From: an uncultured Verrucomicrobiae bacterium
GTDB lineage: Bacteria; Verrucomicrobiota; Verrucomicrobiia; Limisphaerales; UBA1096
Reading direction: 5' to 3'
DNA: 63,528 bases
Assembly (NCBI GenBank): GCA_937770485.1
Contig: CALJHX010000024.1
Span: forward strand, 1 to 63,528
Shown here piece by piece: positions 44,201-52,050 of the stretch. Under the pieces are notes generated by a model. That model saw only the letters and a program-made list of their open reading frames with translations. It searched no databases and was not told the origin of the DNA. A program made the translations under genes and the position numbers. Positions within the stretch are counted from its first letter, which is position 1, and every line of letters begins with the position of its first letter.

Positions 44201-45312
44201 TCGAATTTGTGGTTGTGACATCGAGCACACGAAACTGTGAGACCAAGGAACGCCTTGGACACAACATCGATCTGATTCTCGGTTGTCCGCACCAACTCGT
44301 CGAGCGCATCCGTCGGAGCAAAGCCCTGCAACACGAAACGATAATGAGCCGGACCGATCGCCGATTCATTCAGGCCAAGCTTCATGTTGAGACGAGGTTT
44401 AAGCAACAGGTCGCCGGCAATGTGTTCGCGCAACAACTGATCGTACGGCACGTCGTTATTCAAGGCGCGGATTAGGTAGTTGCGATACTGGTTGGCATTC
44501 GGGATGGCAGGATCACCCTCGCTCCCAAGTGACTCAGCATAGCGCACCCAGTCCATCCAGTGCCGTGCCCAGCGCTCACCAAAATGGGGCGAGGCGAGCA
44601 ATCGCTCGACAGCATTCACGACGGCCGGCCGGCGATCACCCTCAGCAACCTGCACAAACGCCGCCGTCTCCTCCGGCGTCGGTGGCAGGCCAGTCAGCAC
44701 GAACGACAGGCGGCGAATGAGCGCGTGTGGTTCTGCGTTGCCCGCCGGAGAAAGCCCCTCAGTCTCCCACTCGGCCTGAATGAATTTGTCAATGTCGGTT
44801 TGAGCCCAATCGCCCTTCACACGCGGCGGCACAGGAGAACGAACGGGCTGAAAACTCCACCATTTCTTTCGCTGCTCGCGAATGGTCTCCCACGAGATGG
44901 CTTTGGCAATGTCCTCGCTGCTGGGCTTCTTGACTCGCGGATCGGGAGCCCCCATCGCAATCCACCTCTCGAAGTTTCGGACGATGACCGGAGACAATCT
45001 CGGGCCGTCCTTGGGCATCTTGATATCCTTCTCTTCATGGCGGATCGCCCGGAGCAACAGGCTCTCATCCGGCTTGCCGGCGACAATCACCTGCCCGCTA
45101 TCACTGCCCTTGAACAAGCCGCCCCGCCAATCCAGCGCCAGCCCGCCCTTGGCCTTGTCGCTGCTATTGTGGCACTCGTAACAATGCTCGGCGAGAGCCG
45201 GTCGAATGTTTTTCTCGAAAAACTCGACCTGCTCCGTCGTGGGATTAGCCAGCAAGCCAACTGCCGTGAAACCAAAAGACAGTAGTAGGCATTTAAAAAG
45301 CTGATACATCAC
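41242..45312 (-). CDS. PSCyt1/DUF1549/DUF1553 cytochrome protein with LamG-like insert
   Basis: 1356 residues, longer than the common 800-1000. Signal peptide (LLSFGFTAVGLLA), then a planctomycete-type cytochrome c module with CYECH (44-48) and an axial Met candidate in IKMPKDGPRLS. DUF1549 follows (about 165-370, including GLPPTPEE and SCARCHNHKFDP, a second CxxCH). Next come a beta-sandwich in the middle (about 500-660) and the DUF1553 region (about 770-1020, TFQLAATP). The C-terminal part has a coiled segment and a concanavalin-like LamG domain (about 1130-1290: LEAWVQLSNLDQRGGGVVS, AGRIFKARLYDHAL). Paired with DUF1501. The extra LamG suggests glycan binding near the heme. Confidence 0.88.
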   Translation of the reverse strand: MMYQLFKCLLLSFGFTAVGLLANPTTEQVEFFEKNIRPALAEHCYECHNSSDKAKGGLALDWRGGLFKGSDSGQVIVAGKPDESLLLRAIRHEEKDIKMPKDGPRLSPVIVRNFERWIAMGAPDPRVKKPSSEDIAKAISWETIREQRKKWWSFQPVRSPVPPRVKGDWAQTDIDKFIQAEWETEGLSPAGNAEPHALIRRLSFVLTGLPPTPEETAAFVQVAEGDRRPAVVNAVERLLASPHFGERWARHWMDWVRYAESLGSEGDPAIPNANQYRNYLIRALNNDVPYDQLLREHIAGDLLLKPRLNMKLGLNESAIGPAHYRFVLQGFAPTDALDELVRTTENQIDVVSKAFLGLTVSCARCHNHKFDPISQEDYHAFYSIMTSCRPATVNIDTSARQETNKAKLAGLKPRIRAALAEQWLTETGTISEQILQPSAEWKKAIEGAKDFRNPLHAWNQLRLAKGEKFTEDWKKLANAFSESKKALDEQRARKYAKRWQLGQDADPLNEWVLDGNGLDGAVAKAGAFRVSPSGDRIVENILPAAVYSHLLSDKHVGVLGSPSFRVEPGQSLFVRVIGGGDVMARYVVQNYTRNGTVYPVTRLKDGKWRWQSWSIKYWEGDDVHLEVTTAGEQAILALNKSKSWFGVSDVIVVQKGQPAPREEPAEFVAPLFAKGDPRNAKRLAKRYAGALRQSIRAWQRGKMTDEQANFLGYFVREGLLPNTLDESPKVADMVKEYRRLEAEVPVPRRAPGVIEAEARDRPLFVRGNHKQPAQTVPRRFLEAINAKPFATKNSGRLELAEAMLHEDNPLTARVIVNRVWHHVFGRGLVATPDNFGKLGETPSHPELLDYLAKRFVAEAWSIKKLIREIALTRTFQLAATPTAKAREMDPDNRLLTSAHVRRLEAEAIRDAMLQVSGSLDRRPLGGSENSDSNRRSLYIRIIRNRLDPFLTVMDAPVPTSTKGRRDVTNVPAQSLTMMNDPFIISLAERLARRVRDDESLKTIEAQITQMFQLALNRQAAVDELAGARAFIGDAAERQKSVQSQLTAFQRQIADSKAEVTAIREPVREQLLAKRKKDGQPAVGGQEPIAAWDFGKGTEDQLGQLNLSLIGGAKVVDGALLLDGKSAFARSAPLAKSLRAKTLEAWVQLSNLDQRGGGVVSVQTLNGHTFDAIVFGERSSKQWLAGSDNHRRTDGFNGPKENEAKSGPVCIAIVYHDDGKITGYRNGKLYGRTYRKAGLQSFRAGDSEVVLGLRHGKGGEGARSLAGRIFKARLYDHALDSVGIMASYQGSAGYISDKQLFTAMGKEQREQLVDLELGIRQLNQDLAVLEKTGATVQDPWRDLAQAMFNLKEFIYLQ

Positions 45313-45451
45313 GGACGATTAGATGGCAGCCTCAGGAAATTCGCAACTGAAAAGGCAAAGCGCCCATCAACGTTGCCGCTGCAAAATAAAACGCAGACAG
45401 CAGACAGTGACTTCAATTTATTCGGCGGGGAAACCTGCTCCTGGAGATGGC

Positions 45452-46171
45452 TCAGCCCTTCTTGTATTTTGGGTTGTGCAAACGCACTGGATCCTCTTTG
45501 GGATCCTCCGGCGTGACCCCGACAACCAGATCAAAACCGACGGTCAGTTCACCAGTCTTTGATCCCTTCAAGGGCTTGAACTCCTTAATGAGCATGCTCC
45601 TCAAATTAGGATCCTTGATCTCATTGATGGGCCCATCCTCCTTGACCTTTGGATCGCCCTTCACATAAAGCTGCGTGGTTAACACCCGATGCTTGCCCCT
45701 GATCACGGCGAAATGAATGTGTTGAGCCCGACCTCCATATGGGGGCGGCTTGACAGTCCTAAAGTAATATTCACCGGTACTTCCGGTAAGGAACCTTCCA
45801 AAGCCTTGAAAGTTCTTGTCTCTTTTTGAACTTTTCGCAGTCTGCGAGTGAATATAAACACCCTGACTGTCTACCTGCCATAATTCCACGGTGGCGTTCC
45901 TGATGGGGTCTCCCTTACAATCGAGGATTTTTCCGCTGACATGGGCCACCTCGCCAACTGCGGGGGTAATGGAATCGTTGATACGAAGAAGGTCGTTGTC
46001 AGTGTCCAGGGGAAGATGATCCGGGTATAGAGGACCTTCGGTTTGTCTGGGCGTCAAAGTGAGCGCCTCCGCGAAAGCACCTCTAACCGTCCAGAATGCG
46101 GTGGTCCCCAGGGCCGCTTGCTTCAGGAAACGACGTCTGCCGATGATGTTCAGGTGTCCATGTTTCAACAT
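45452..46171 (-). CDS. Intradiol ring-cleavage dioxygenase-like protein, Tat-exported
   Basis: 239 residues. Twin-arginine signal GRRRFLK (Arg12-14) and a hydrophobic stretch to about 34. The intradiol fold is shown by TEGPLYPDHL (Tyr49), GEYYFRTVKP (Tyr135/136) and the iron-binding RAQHIHFAV with His151 and His153, giving the 2-Tyr/2-His ferric site of protocatechuate and catechol dioxygenases. The family cleaves catechols between the hydroxyls. Exported versions like this have been linked to aromatic residues on extracellular polymers. The next gene downstream-side is the DUF1549 giant 139 bp away. Confidence 0.88.
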   Translation of the reverse strand: MLKHGHLNIIGRRRFLKQAALGTTAFWTVRGAFAEALTLTPRQTEGPLYPDHLPLDTDNDLLRINDSITPAVGEVAHVSGKILDCKGDPIRNATVELWQVDSQGVYIHSQTAKSSKRDKNFQGFGRFLTGSTGEYYFRTVKPPPYGGRAQHIHFAVIRGKHRVLTTQLYVKGDPKVKEDGPINEIKDPNLRSMLIKEFKPLKGSKTGELTVGFDLVVGVTPEDPKEDPVRLHNPKYKKG

Positions 46172-46273
46172 TTTTTTTCGAGCTTGGTTTAATCCGATCG
46201 CTTTATTGCTAACAAAAAAACTACACCGTCAATAAAGCTTGTCCAACAACTTCTTTGTGCCAATTACAGGGGG

Positions 46274-47242
46274 TTAATTGTCAGCCACAAGAGATGCCAA
46301 CACCCTGCGGGTTCCCTTGAAAGCGCGGCGGCCGTGCATGGCGACGTAGTTGTCGACCAGCGCAAGATCGCCTGCCTGCCATGGGATATCGAAAGTGATT
46401 TCGTCGGCGATGGCACTGGCTACTCCAACGTCCGCAGGGTTGAGCAATGTACCATCGCCGAACATGATCGCCCGGGCCGGATCGTTTCGGGTGTCTTTCC
46501 AGCCATTGAAGGCGGCGATGAGCTGGTTAAAAAAACTGGCACGCCCATCTCCAAGATCGCGCACGGCAGGGAGCACCGGCGTGGTGGCGCGGAGATCGCC
46601 ATTGGGATGCCATTCCCAAGAGTAACTTAGCTTGGCCAAGCGCGCCTCGGCGGCTTCGCGGTTGTCCACGCTGAAAGTGCTTTGCCAACTCCGCCCCATG
46701 CCGGACGACTCGTCGGCTTCGGCCGGCATGACGTTGGAATATTTCAGGCCCCTGGCCTGGCAGGCCTCGGCGAAGTCGGGGCGCTGTTCGTATAGGCGTT
46801 TCCACAAAACATCGGAGCGGCAAATCGGCGTCGCGCCTCCCTCGTCAGCAGCCGTTTGGCAGAAGAAAAAAAGTTTACTTGGATAAACCGGCGTCTGCGC
46901 CAGTTCATGATGAAGAAAGATTGTGATATCCGATGGCGCTTCGTTGGCAGAAAAAACTCGTTGCGTGTAGTTGATGCGATAGGCGTTCGACAACGAATCG
47001 ACGTAGGAGAAATTCGCGAAATTGAAAGCACCAACGGCCGCATCGAAATCCTCCGGCTTGGCCAAGGGCAACCCGCGAACCAAGACAGCTCCGTGCTCAA
47101 AAGCCGCTTTGGATAATTCACCAGCAACTCCCCTCGCCCACTCGCAACCTTCGGACAGGGAACATTCCGGCGCGTTAATCACCAATGGAAACGGCTTCCC
47201 GCCGTACTCGTGTTGCCCTGGGATGCTGGATAGATTCATCAC
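46274..47242 (-). CDS. TauD/TfdA-family Fe(II)/2-oxoglutarate dioxygenase
   Basis: 322 residues, cytoplasmic. Facial-triad motif FLHHELAQTP (His111, Glu113) and distal His303 in VAMHGRRAFKG, with a 2-oxoglutarate-binding Arg in GTRRVLAS. N-terminal FEHGAVLVRGLPL is the usual TauD-like start. Close relatives are SyrP-like hydroxylases and sulfonate/taurine dioxygenases; the substrate cannot be fixed. It lies only 1 bp from the end of the broken sulfatase, so the two were probably co-transcribed before decay. Confidence 0.88.
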   Translation of the reverse strand: MMNLSSIPGQHEYGGKPFPLVINAPECSLSEGCEWARGVAGELSKAAFEHGAVLVRGLPLAKPEDFDAAVGAFNFANFSYVDSLSNAYRINYTQRVFSANEAPSDITIFLHHELAQTPVYPSKLFFFCQTAADEGGATPICRSDVLWKRLYEQRPDFAEACQARGLKYSNVMPAEADESSGMGRSWQSTFSVDNREAAEARLAKLSYSWEWHPNGDLRATTPVLPAVRDLGDGRASFFNQLIAAFNGWKDTRNDPARAIMFGDGTLLNPADVGVASAIADEITFDIPWQAGDLALVDNYVAMHGRRAFKGTRRVLASLVADN

Positions 47243-47243
47243 G

Positions 47244-48789
47244 TCAAAAACGATAGCGCTTGGCTTCCTCGTAAGGCTTCATTGACTCGACCTCTTTCCC
47301 TGAACGCTCGATGTAATCCTTCATGAACTGCTCAAGCGCTTTGGGTGAATCACGTTGATCGAACGCTTCCAATGCAAAATCGTTGTACTCCACCATCCAC
47401 GTCCGAAGTTTTTGCCGGAGCATTTTAAGCGCCTCGTTGCCCAACTTGAAAGCCGCCCCTTGATCTTTGTACGGAAGTAAGTTTTCGAGACAGAACGGAT
47501 CCTTTCTGAGATCGTAGAATCCCTCAAACGTCCGGTGTTCGAGATGATACACGCGCTTGGCCAGGCCGGGGTTCTTCTCTCCCTCCTTCTTCATCGCCCG
47601 ATACGTCAAACCTGCCATCGACTCGGCCCGATACGTGCGTTCGCCATCGGACCACGCGTTAAACAGGTAAGCGTGATCTTTTGTGATGATCGAACGCATC
47701 GGATAAGGATTGCGACCGTGGATGTGATGGAACTGCGCAAAGATAGCATCGCGACCACTCTGCTTTTCTCCCTTCATCAAAGAAAAGAACGAACAGCCAT
47801 CCGACTTCTCTTGCAGAGGCAAACCGCCCGCTTCAAGCAATGTTGGCAACAGGTCAACCACCGAAATCATGTGCCCGCGATCTATATATTGTTTTTGAAT
47901 TTGCTTGGGCCAACGAATGATCAACGGCGTGCGGGTGCTTTCGACATAGCAATTCGATTTGGCGAAAGGCGCGGACATTCCGTGATCCGAAAGGAACACG
48001 ACGATCGTGTCGTCGGTATTTTTCGTTTTGGCCAACTCCGAAAGAATCTCTCCCACCATTTCATCCAGTCGCCTTGCCGAGGTGCAGTACCTTGCCATCT
48101 CCTTTCGCACATCCGAAATGTCGGGAAGGAATCCCGGCACCTTCACTTCGCTGGGCTTGTAAGTGCGCGACGATTTCATTCGCTAAAAATGTGGTACATC
48201 AGTTTTTCCACCACCGTAGGGCCGATGCGGATCGTGTGAACTCGCCATCAAAAAAAAACGGCTACTTCGAAACTTTAGCTATTTGAAAAAACGATTTGGC
48301 GAACCGCCTATAAACCTCCGGATCACGTCCCCAACGGTTTTCATCACCCGCCCCCTGCCATCGATAATTCACTGACCAATGAAAAACATCCTGCTGCCTC
48401 AGCGGCTTCCCAATCGTCCCGCAGAGATACCCTTCCTCACTGAGAACCGCAGGTAGAGTCGGCGTGCCGGGGTGAACTCGCTGAAATCCTTCCGCACCGT
48501 TGTTCTGAGAATACAACCCCGTAAGCATCACACTGCACGAAGGCGTGCAAACCGCGATATTCACATATGCGTGCTCAAACCGAATCCCTTCAGAGGCCAG
48601 GCGATCGATGTTCGGCGTAATATCCGGAGCAGCACCGCCAAAACATCCGGGCGTATCCCAGTTCATATCGTCCGCAACAATCATCACGATATTGGGGCGC
48701 TTGATCGGTGACCTTTGCTTTGCCAGGGCAGTGATACACATACCAAACACACCGATCGTACAAACAACAAATCGAACAGAAAAAAACAT
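47244..48789 (-). pseudogene. Sulfatase pseudogene with four visible lesions
   Basis: An exported sulfatase broken in the middle. The front (from ATG 48789) reads to QIAKVSK and meets TAG at 48264-48262. A +1 shift in a run of nine T (minus strand) then hides the expected FFLMASSHDPHRPYGGG segment, which is seen intact in another frame. A second TAG follows at 48185-48183, after which the C-terminal half continues in frame (SSRTYKPSEVKVPGF through YEEAKRYRF). In addition the formylglycine motif reads CTPSC instead of C-x-P-x-R: Arg85 has become Cys (TGC), which would abolish maturation. The independent lesions argue for real decay rather than one sequencing error. Confidence 0.9.
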
Positions 48790-49018
48790 GCGGTCAAAAG
48801 TTTGGTCAAGCGCTTGGCCAACGACAAGTGGATAAAGTCCACCCAGGCCAGGATGCCTTACGGTTGTCCTCTGTTTTCCCCTGGTTCGTTAGAGGGAATC
48901 CCGATCGCTTCCCGGCACGCACCCGGCTTTAAGCACCACTTGTTCACGCTGTGCCGGTGCTCACACTCCCTAGTGCACCGGTACAAACGCCGCTTACTTC
49001 CCGTCAGTTTGTTATTAT

Positions 49019-50227
49019 TCACCCATCTTGGGTTAGCATCACCTCACTACTCGTGACTGCCTTACGTTCGTCACTCACATCAATATACCATACAGTGGCG
49101 TCCTGCGGAGGAGCTGCCCCGTGGATTTGTTGGCCATCGACGATGAGCGGTACTGTAGTCCATGAGCGCTTTCCGTTTTGTTCATGCAGACCACTAGTGT
49201 AATGGAGATTGGCACTAAGTATTTTGGTCGAAGATTTCACTGTCGAGGAAACCCTGCCCTCTTTAATAATCGGCCGAGCGACCAACGGCATCGGTGTGCC
49301 TTTGCGAATATATTGGTCCACAAACAAAAAGAATTCTGGGAAATCAAAAATGTGCCCGTGCTTCATGCGAAGCTGAATGCTGTAATTCTTTTCACTCTGT
49401 ACCAACTCACAAGTCTTCGCGTAGCTATCCATCGGATAGGCGAAATCATTAGTGCCGTTCAGGAACATCACAGGCATTTTCGCAGAGCCTATGTAGCGGG
49501 AGGGATCCCAGAGCCGATGCCACTTGTCCGACTGCGGCTGCGTCATCTTGCCGAATTCCACCTTCTTCCATGCGCTGTTGTCGCGTAAAAAACCGCAGCC
49601 ATAAACCGGCATGGCCACTGTGAACCGGTCATCCACCCCAGCCACAATACAGGTGAGATAGCCGCCCCAACTGATCCCCGTCAATGCGATGCGATCGGCA
49701 TCCACTTCCTTAAAGCTGCGTAGCAGTGAATGCCCTCGCACCACATTGGCCACCGCATGGTATGACCATTGGTTCTCCAAAGGTTCATCAATAGTGCCAA
49801 ACTTTTCGGTGTGGCTCTGGTTCGGTCCTCCATCTGGAAGTCGTTGGAGGCCCTCACCGCAACCGGCCAAGTCCATGGCGATGGCCGCATAGCCTCGCTT
49901 GGCCCATAATTCTGCCCAATTTGCAAACGCTGCGCCACCGCCTCCATGCACAAGCACTATGCCCGGCACATTGTCATCGCCACCCTTGCCAAGGGTCCTG
50001 GGCGAAGCGTAGTACGCGAAGACGCGTGTCGGTTTACCACGATATTTTTCGCCTGCATATAAGACCGAATGCACCCCACCCTTTTGCCTCACCCACTCGA
50101 ATGCTGGAACCTTCTTCAGTGCTGCCAAGTCCCACGGCATCTCCTTGGGCAACGGCAGGGATTCAGCAGCAAGACCAAGCGTTTGGCCAAGTACCGACAA
50201 TAGTAAAAAAAGAAATAATCGAATCAC
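49019..50227 (-). CDS. Secreted alpha/beta hydrolase (acetyl-xylan-esterase-like)
   Basis: About 402 residues from a GTG at 50227; the resulting start IRLFLFLLLSVLGQTLGLAAES is a good signal peptide, again with LGQ at the palindrome. Upstream ATG/TTG starts would add up to 33 residues. The hydrolase core has the oxyanion loop VLVHGGGGAAF, nucleophile GISWGG (Ser186), Asp in MFLNGTNDFAYP and His in MKHGHIFDFP. It is related to the dienelactone hydrolase/acetyl-xylan-esterase group. A C-terminal beta region of about 100 residues follows. Probably removes ester groups from a polysaccharide before sulfatases act. Confidence 0.82.
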   Translation of the reverse strand: MIRLFLFLLLSVLGQTLGLAAESLPLPKEMPWDLAALKKVPAFEWVRQKGGVHSVLYAGEKYRGKPTRVFAYYASPRTLGKGGDDNVPGIVLVHGGGGAAFANWAELWAKRGYAAIAMDLAGCGEGLQRLPDGGPNQSHTEKFGTIDEPLENQWSYHAVANVVRGHSLLRSFKEVDADRIALTGISWGGYLTCIVAGVDDRFTVAMPVYGCGFLRDNSAWKKVEFGKMTQPQSDKWHRLWDPSRYIGSAKMPVMFLNGTNDFAYPMDSYAKTCELVQSEKNYSIQLRMKHGHIFDFPEFFLFVDQYIRKGTPMPLVARPIIKEGRVSSTVKSSTKILSANLHYTSGLHEQNGKRSWTTVPLIVDGQQIHGAAPPQDATVWYIDVSDERKAVTSSEVMLTQDG

Positions 50228-50334
50228 GTGGCAATGATTTAGTGGCGCCCCTATACAAGCAAGAAAAGAGTATTTTCTCCGGATAAACAGATTCGACATG
50301 ACGAGATTTTTAATGACAGCCCGCAACCTGGCTT

Positions 50335-51792
50335 TCAGTTCCCCTTGAGATCGTTGTTGCGGATGTTCCGCAGCTTGCCTGTCATCTGGGCCTTGAAGCG
50401 AGCCACGGTCTCTTGGTGGGCAGGATGTTGAGCGAGGCTGGTGTACTGGTACGGATCCTCTTTTACGTTGTAGAGCTCAATGCCTTGAGCACCATTTTCA
50501 CCGTACTGGATGTAGGCCCACTCATTCTCACGTAAAAGAAAGCCGCTGCGCATGGGAGCCACGGAAAAGGCGGCAGTACGCACAGTATGCCTAGGGTCAT
50601 CAAGCATTTTGGAGATATCCTTACCCTGCAGGCGCGATTGGGTTGGGAGACCGCAGAGGGCGGAAACGGTGGGATAAAGGTCAAGCAACTCGGTCAAGGA
50701 ATGGCATACGGCGGGTTTCTTGCCGGGTACTCTAATTATGAGCGGCACCTGCGAGGACTCATCAAGCAAACTCACCTTGGCCCAAAAATCATGCTCGCCG
50801 AGATGATAGCCGTGGTCGCTCGTGAAAATCACAATCGTGTCATCTTCCAGCCCTGTCTTTTTTAGCGCAGCCAGCACCTTGCCCACCTGCGCATCCATGA
50901 AATTTACCGAGGCGTAATAGCCACCCACGGCCTTCTTTTGCCGTCGGACATCCATCTTCATGTTCACGCTGGTCTTGTAGTTAATGCCCGGCTTGGGGAT
51001 ATCATTCCAGTCACCTTTAACCTTGGGCGGTAGTTTCATTTTGGAATACGGCAGAAAAGGCGGATAATATTTTTTGGGCGCCACAAACGGCACATGCGGA
51101 CGCACAAAGCCTACGCCCAGAAAGAACGGCTTCTCCCTTTTCGCATACTTCGCCAGCAGTTCACAGGCCTTGGCAGCAGTTTTGCCATCTGAATGGACCA
51201 AATCATCACCTTCAGCTTCCACTACCACAAAGGTGTTACCGCCCACGACCGGCCGTTTGCCATCCGGATTACCCTCCAGAGTCTCACCCTGACCGGGGGC
51301 TTTCCATTCGGGGCCAGGACTGTTGAAGCGCTCGGTCCACGAGGCGGCGTCATCGGCACCATGACCACCCTGCTCAATGCCGCCGGGAACGCCCATGTGA
51401 TAGATCTTGCTGATGCGCGTAGAGTGATAGCCGTTATTCTTGAAATGCTGCGACCATGTTGCTCGGTTGCCAATCCGTGGGCGCGGACTCTTGTATCCCA
51501 ACACACCCGTCGCATGCGGATAATAGCCACTCATAAATGAGGCACGCGAAGGGCCGCAATAGGTGCCCTGACAATAGGTGCGGGTGAAGCGGGTACCTCT
51601 GGCTGCAAGGGCGTCGATATTCGGTGTTTTACAGACCGTATTGCCATAACAGGACAACGCGGAGGAAGTCAGGTCATCAGAAATAATGAAGAGCACATTG
51701 TATTTCTTCGGCGCGGCAAAAGCAGTGACTACAAAGAAAAAAAACGTGAGGATGAATGACCATTGCTTGTTCACATGCCCACTCTTAATCAT
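50335..51792 (-). CDS. Sulfatase (FGly type), iduronate-sulfatase-like
   Basis: 485 residues. Signal peptide (LTFFFFVVTAFA). Formylglycine motif CGPSRASFMSG (Cys79). Metal ligands in FIISDDLTS and FTSDHGYHLGEHDFW, the last being typical of the iduronate-2-sulfatase/heparan subgroup. GVGFVRPHVPFVAPKKYY is also typical of that group. It would remove sulfate from sugars outside the cytoplasm. 107 bp separates it from the esterase gene downstream. Confidence 0.93.
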   Translation of the reverse strand: MIKSGHVNKQWSFILTFFFFVVTAFAAPKKYNVLFIISDDLTSSALSCYGNTVCKTPNIDALAARGTRFTRTYCQGTYCGPSRASFMSGYYPHATGVLGYKSPRPRIGNRATWSQHFKNNGYHSTRISKIYHMGVPGGIEQGGHGADDAASWTERFNSPGPEWKAPGQGETLEGNPDGKRPVVGGNTFVVVEAEGDDLVHSDGKTAAKACELLAKYAKREKPFFLGVGFVRPHVPFVAPKKYYPPFLPYSKMKLPPKVKGDWNDIPKPGINYKTSVNMKMDVRRQKKAVGGYYASVNFMDAQVGKVLAALKKTGLEDDTIVIFTSDHGYHLGEHDFWAKVSLLDESSQVPLIIRVPGKKPAVCHSLTELLDLYPTVSALCGLPTQSRLQGKDISKMLDDPRHTVRTAAFSVAPMRSGFLLRENEWAYIQYGENGAQGIELYNVKEDPYQYTSLAQHPAHQETVARFKAQMTGKLRNIRNNDLKGN

Positions 51793-51883
51793 TCACCATT
51801 GAACTCAAGCTCTGAATAAAATGATTAGTGAAGTGATGCGAAACTCATCAGCACGAAATCCACCCTTTTTATTTGAAAACCTA

Positions 51884-51914
51884 GCGCTTGGCCGCGCGTT
51901 GAAATGGAATCCAA
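51884..51914 (+). repeat. 31-bp inverted repeat, intergenic arm
   Basis: Perfect reverse complement of 52134-52164, which lies in the end of the adjacent oxidoreductase gene. Read on the plus strand in one frame it gives ALGRALKWNP followed by TKT and a stop, the same words as the gene's own C-terminus. It may therefore be the relic of a second, oppositely oriented gene end, or one arm of a long hairpin. Confidence 0.85.
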
Positions 51915-52050
51915 CAAAAACTTAAATTCACGTCTATGCCTTTAGACGAGTCCTCTAGAATACCAGCGAAGTTGTCACTAATGACAGCACTCCGAATCGA
52001 CGAGCAAAGGCTGTTGAAGACATCAATGAAATGACTCTAAGTGCTAGCAG

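Noticed and set aside
48183..48264. TAG read-through or recoding (for example pyrrolysine) in the sulfatase
   Set aside because: A frameshift and a lost catalytic-motif arginine lie in the same gene, and TAG ends other genes here such as smc; decay explains it better.
51222..51540. Antisense frames inside the sulfatase gene
   Set aside because: They fall wholly within a well-supported gene and show no independent features.
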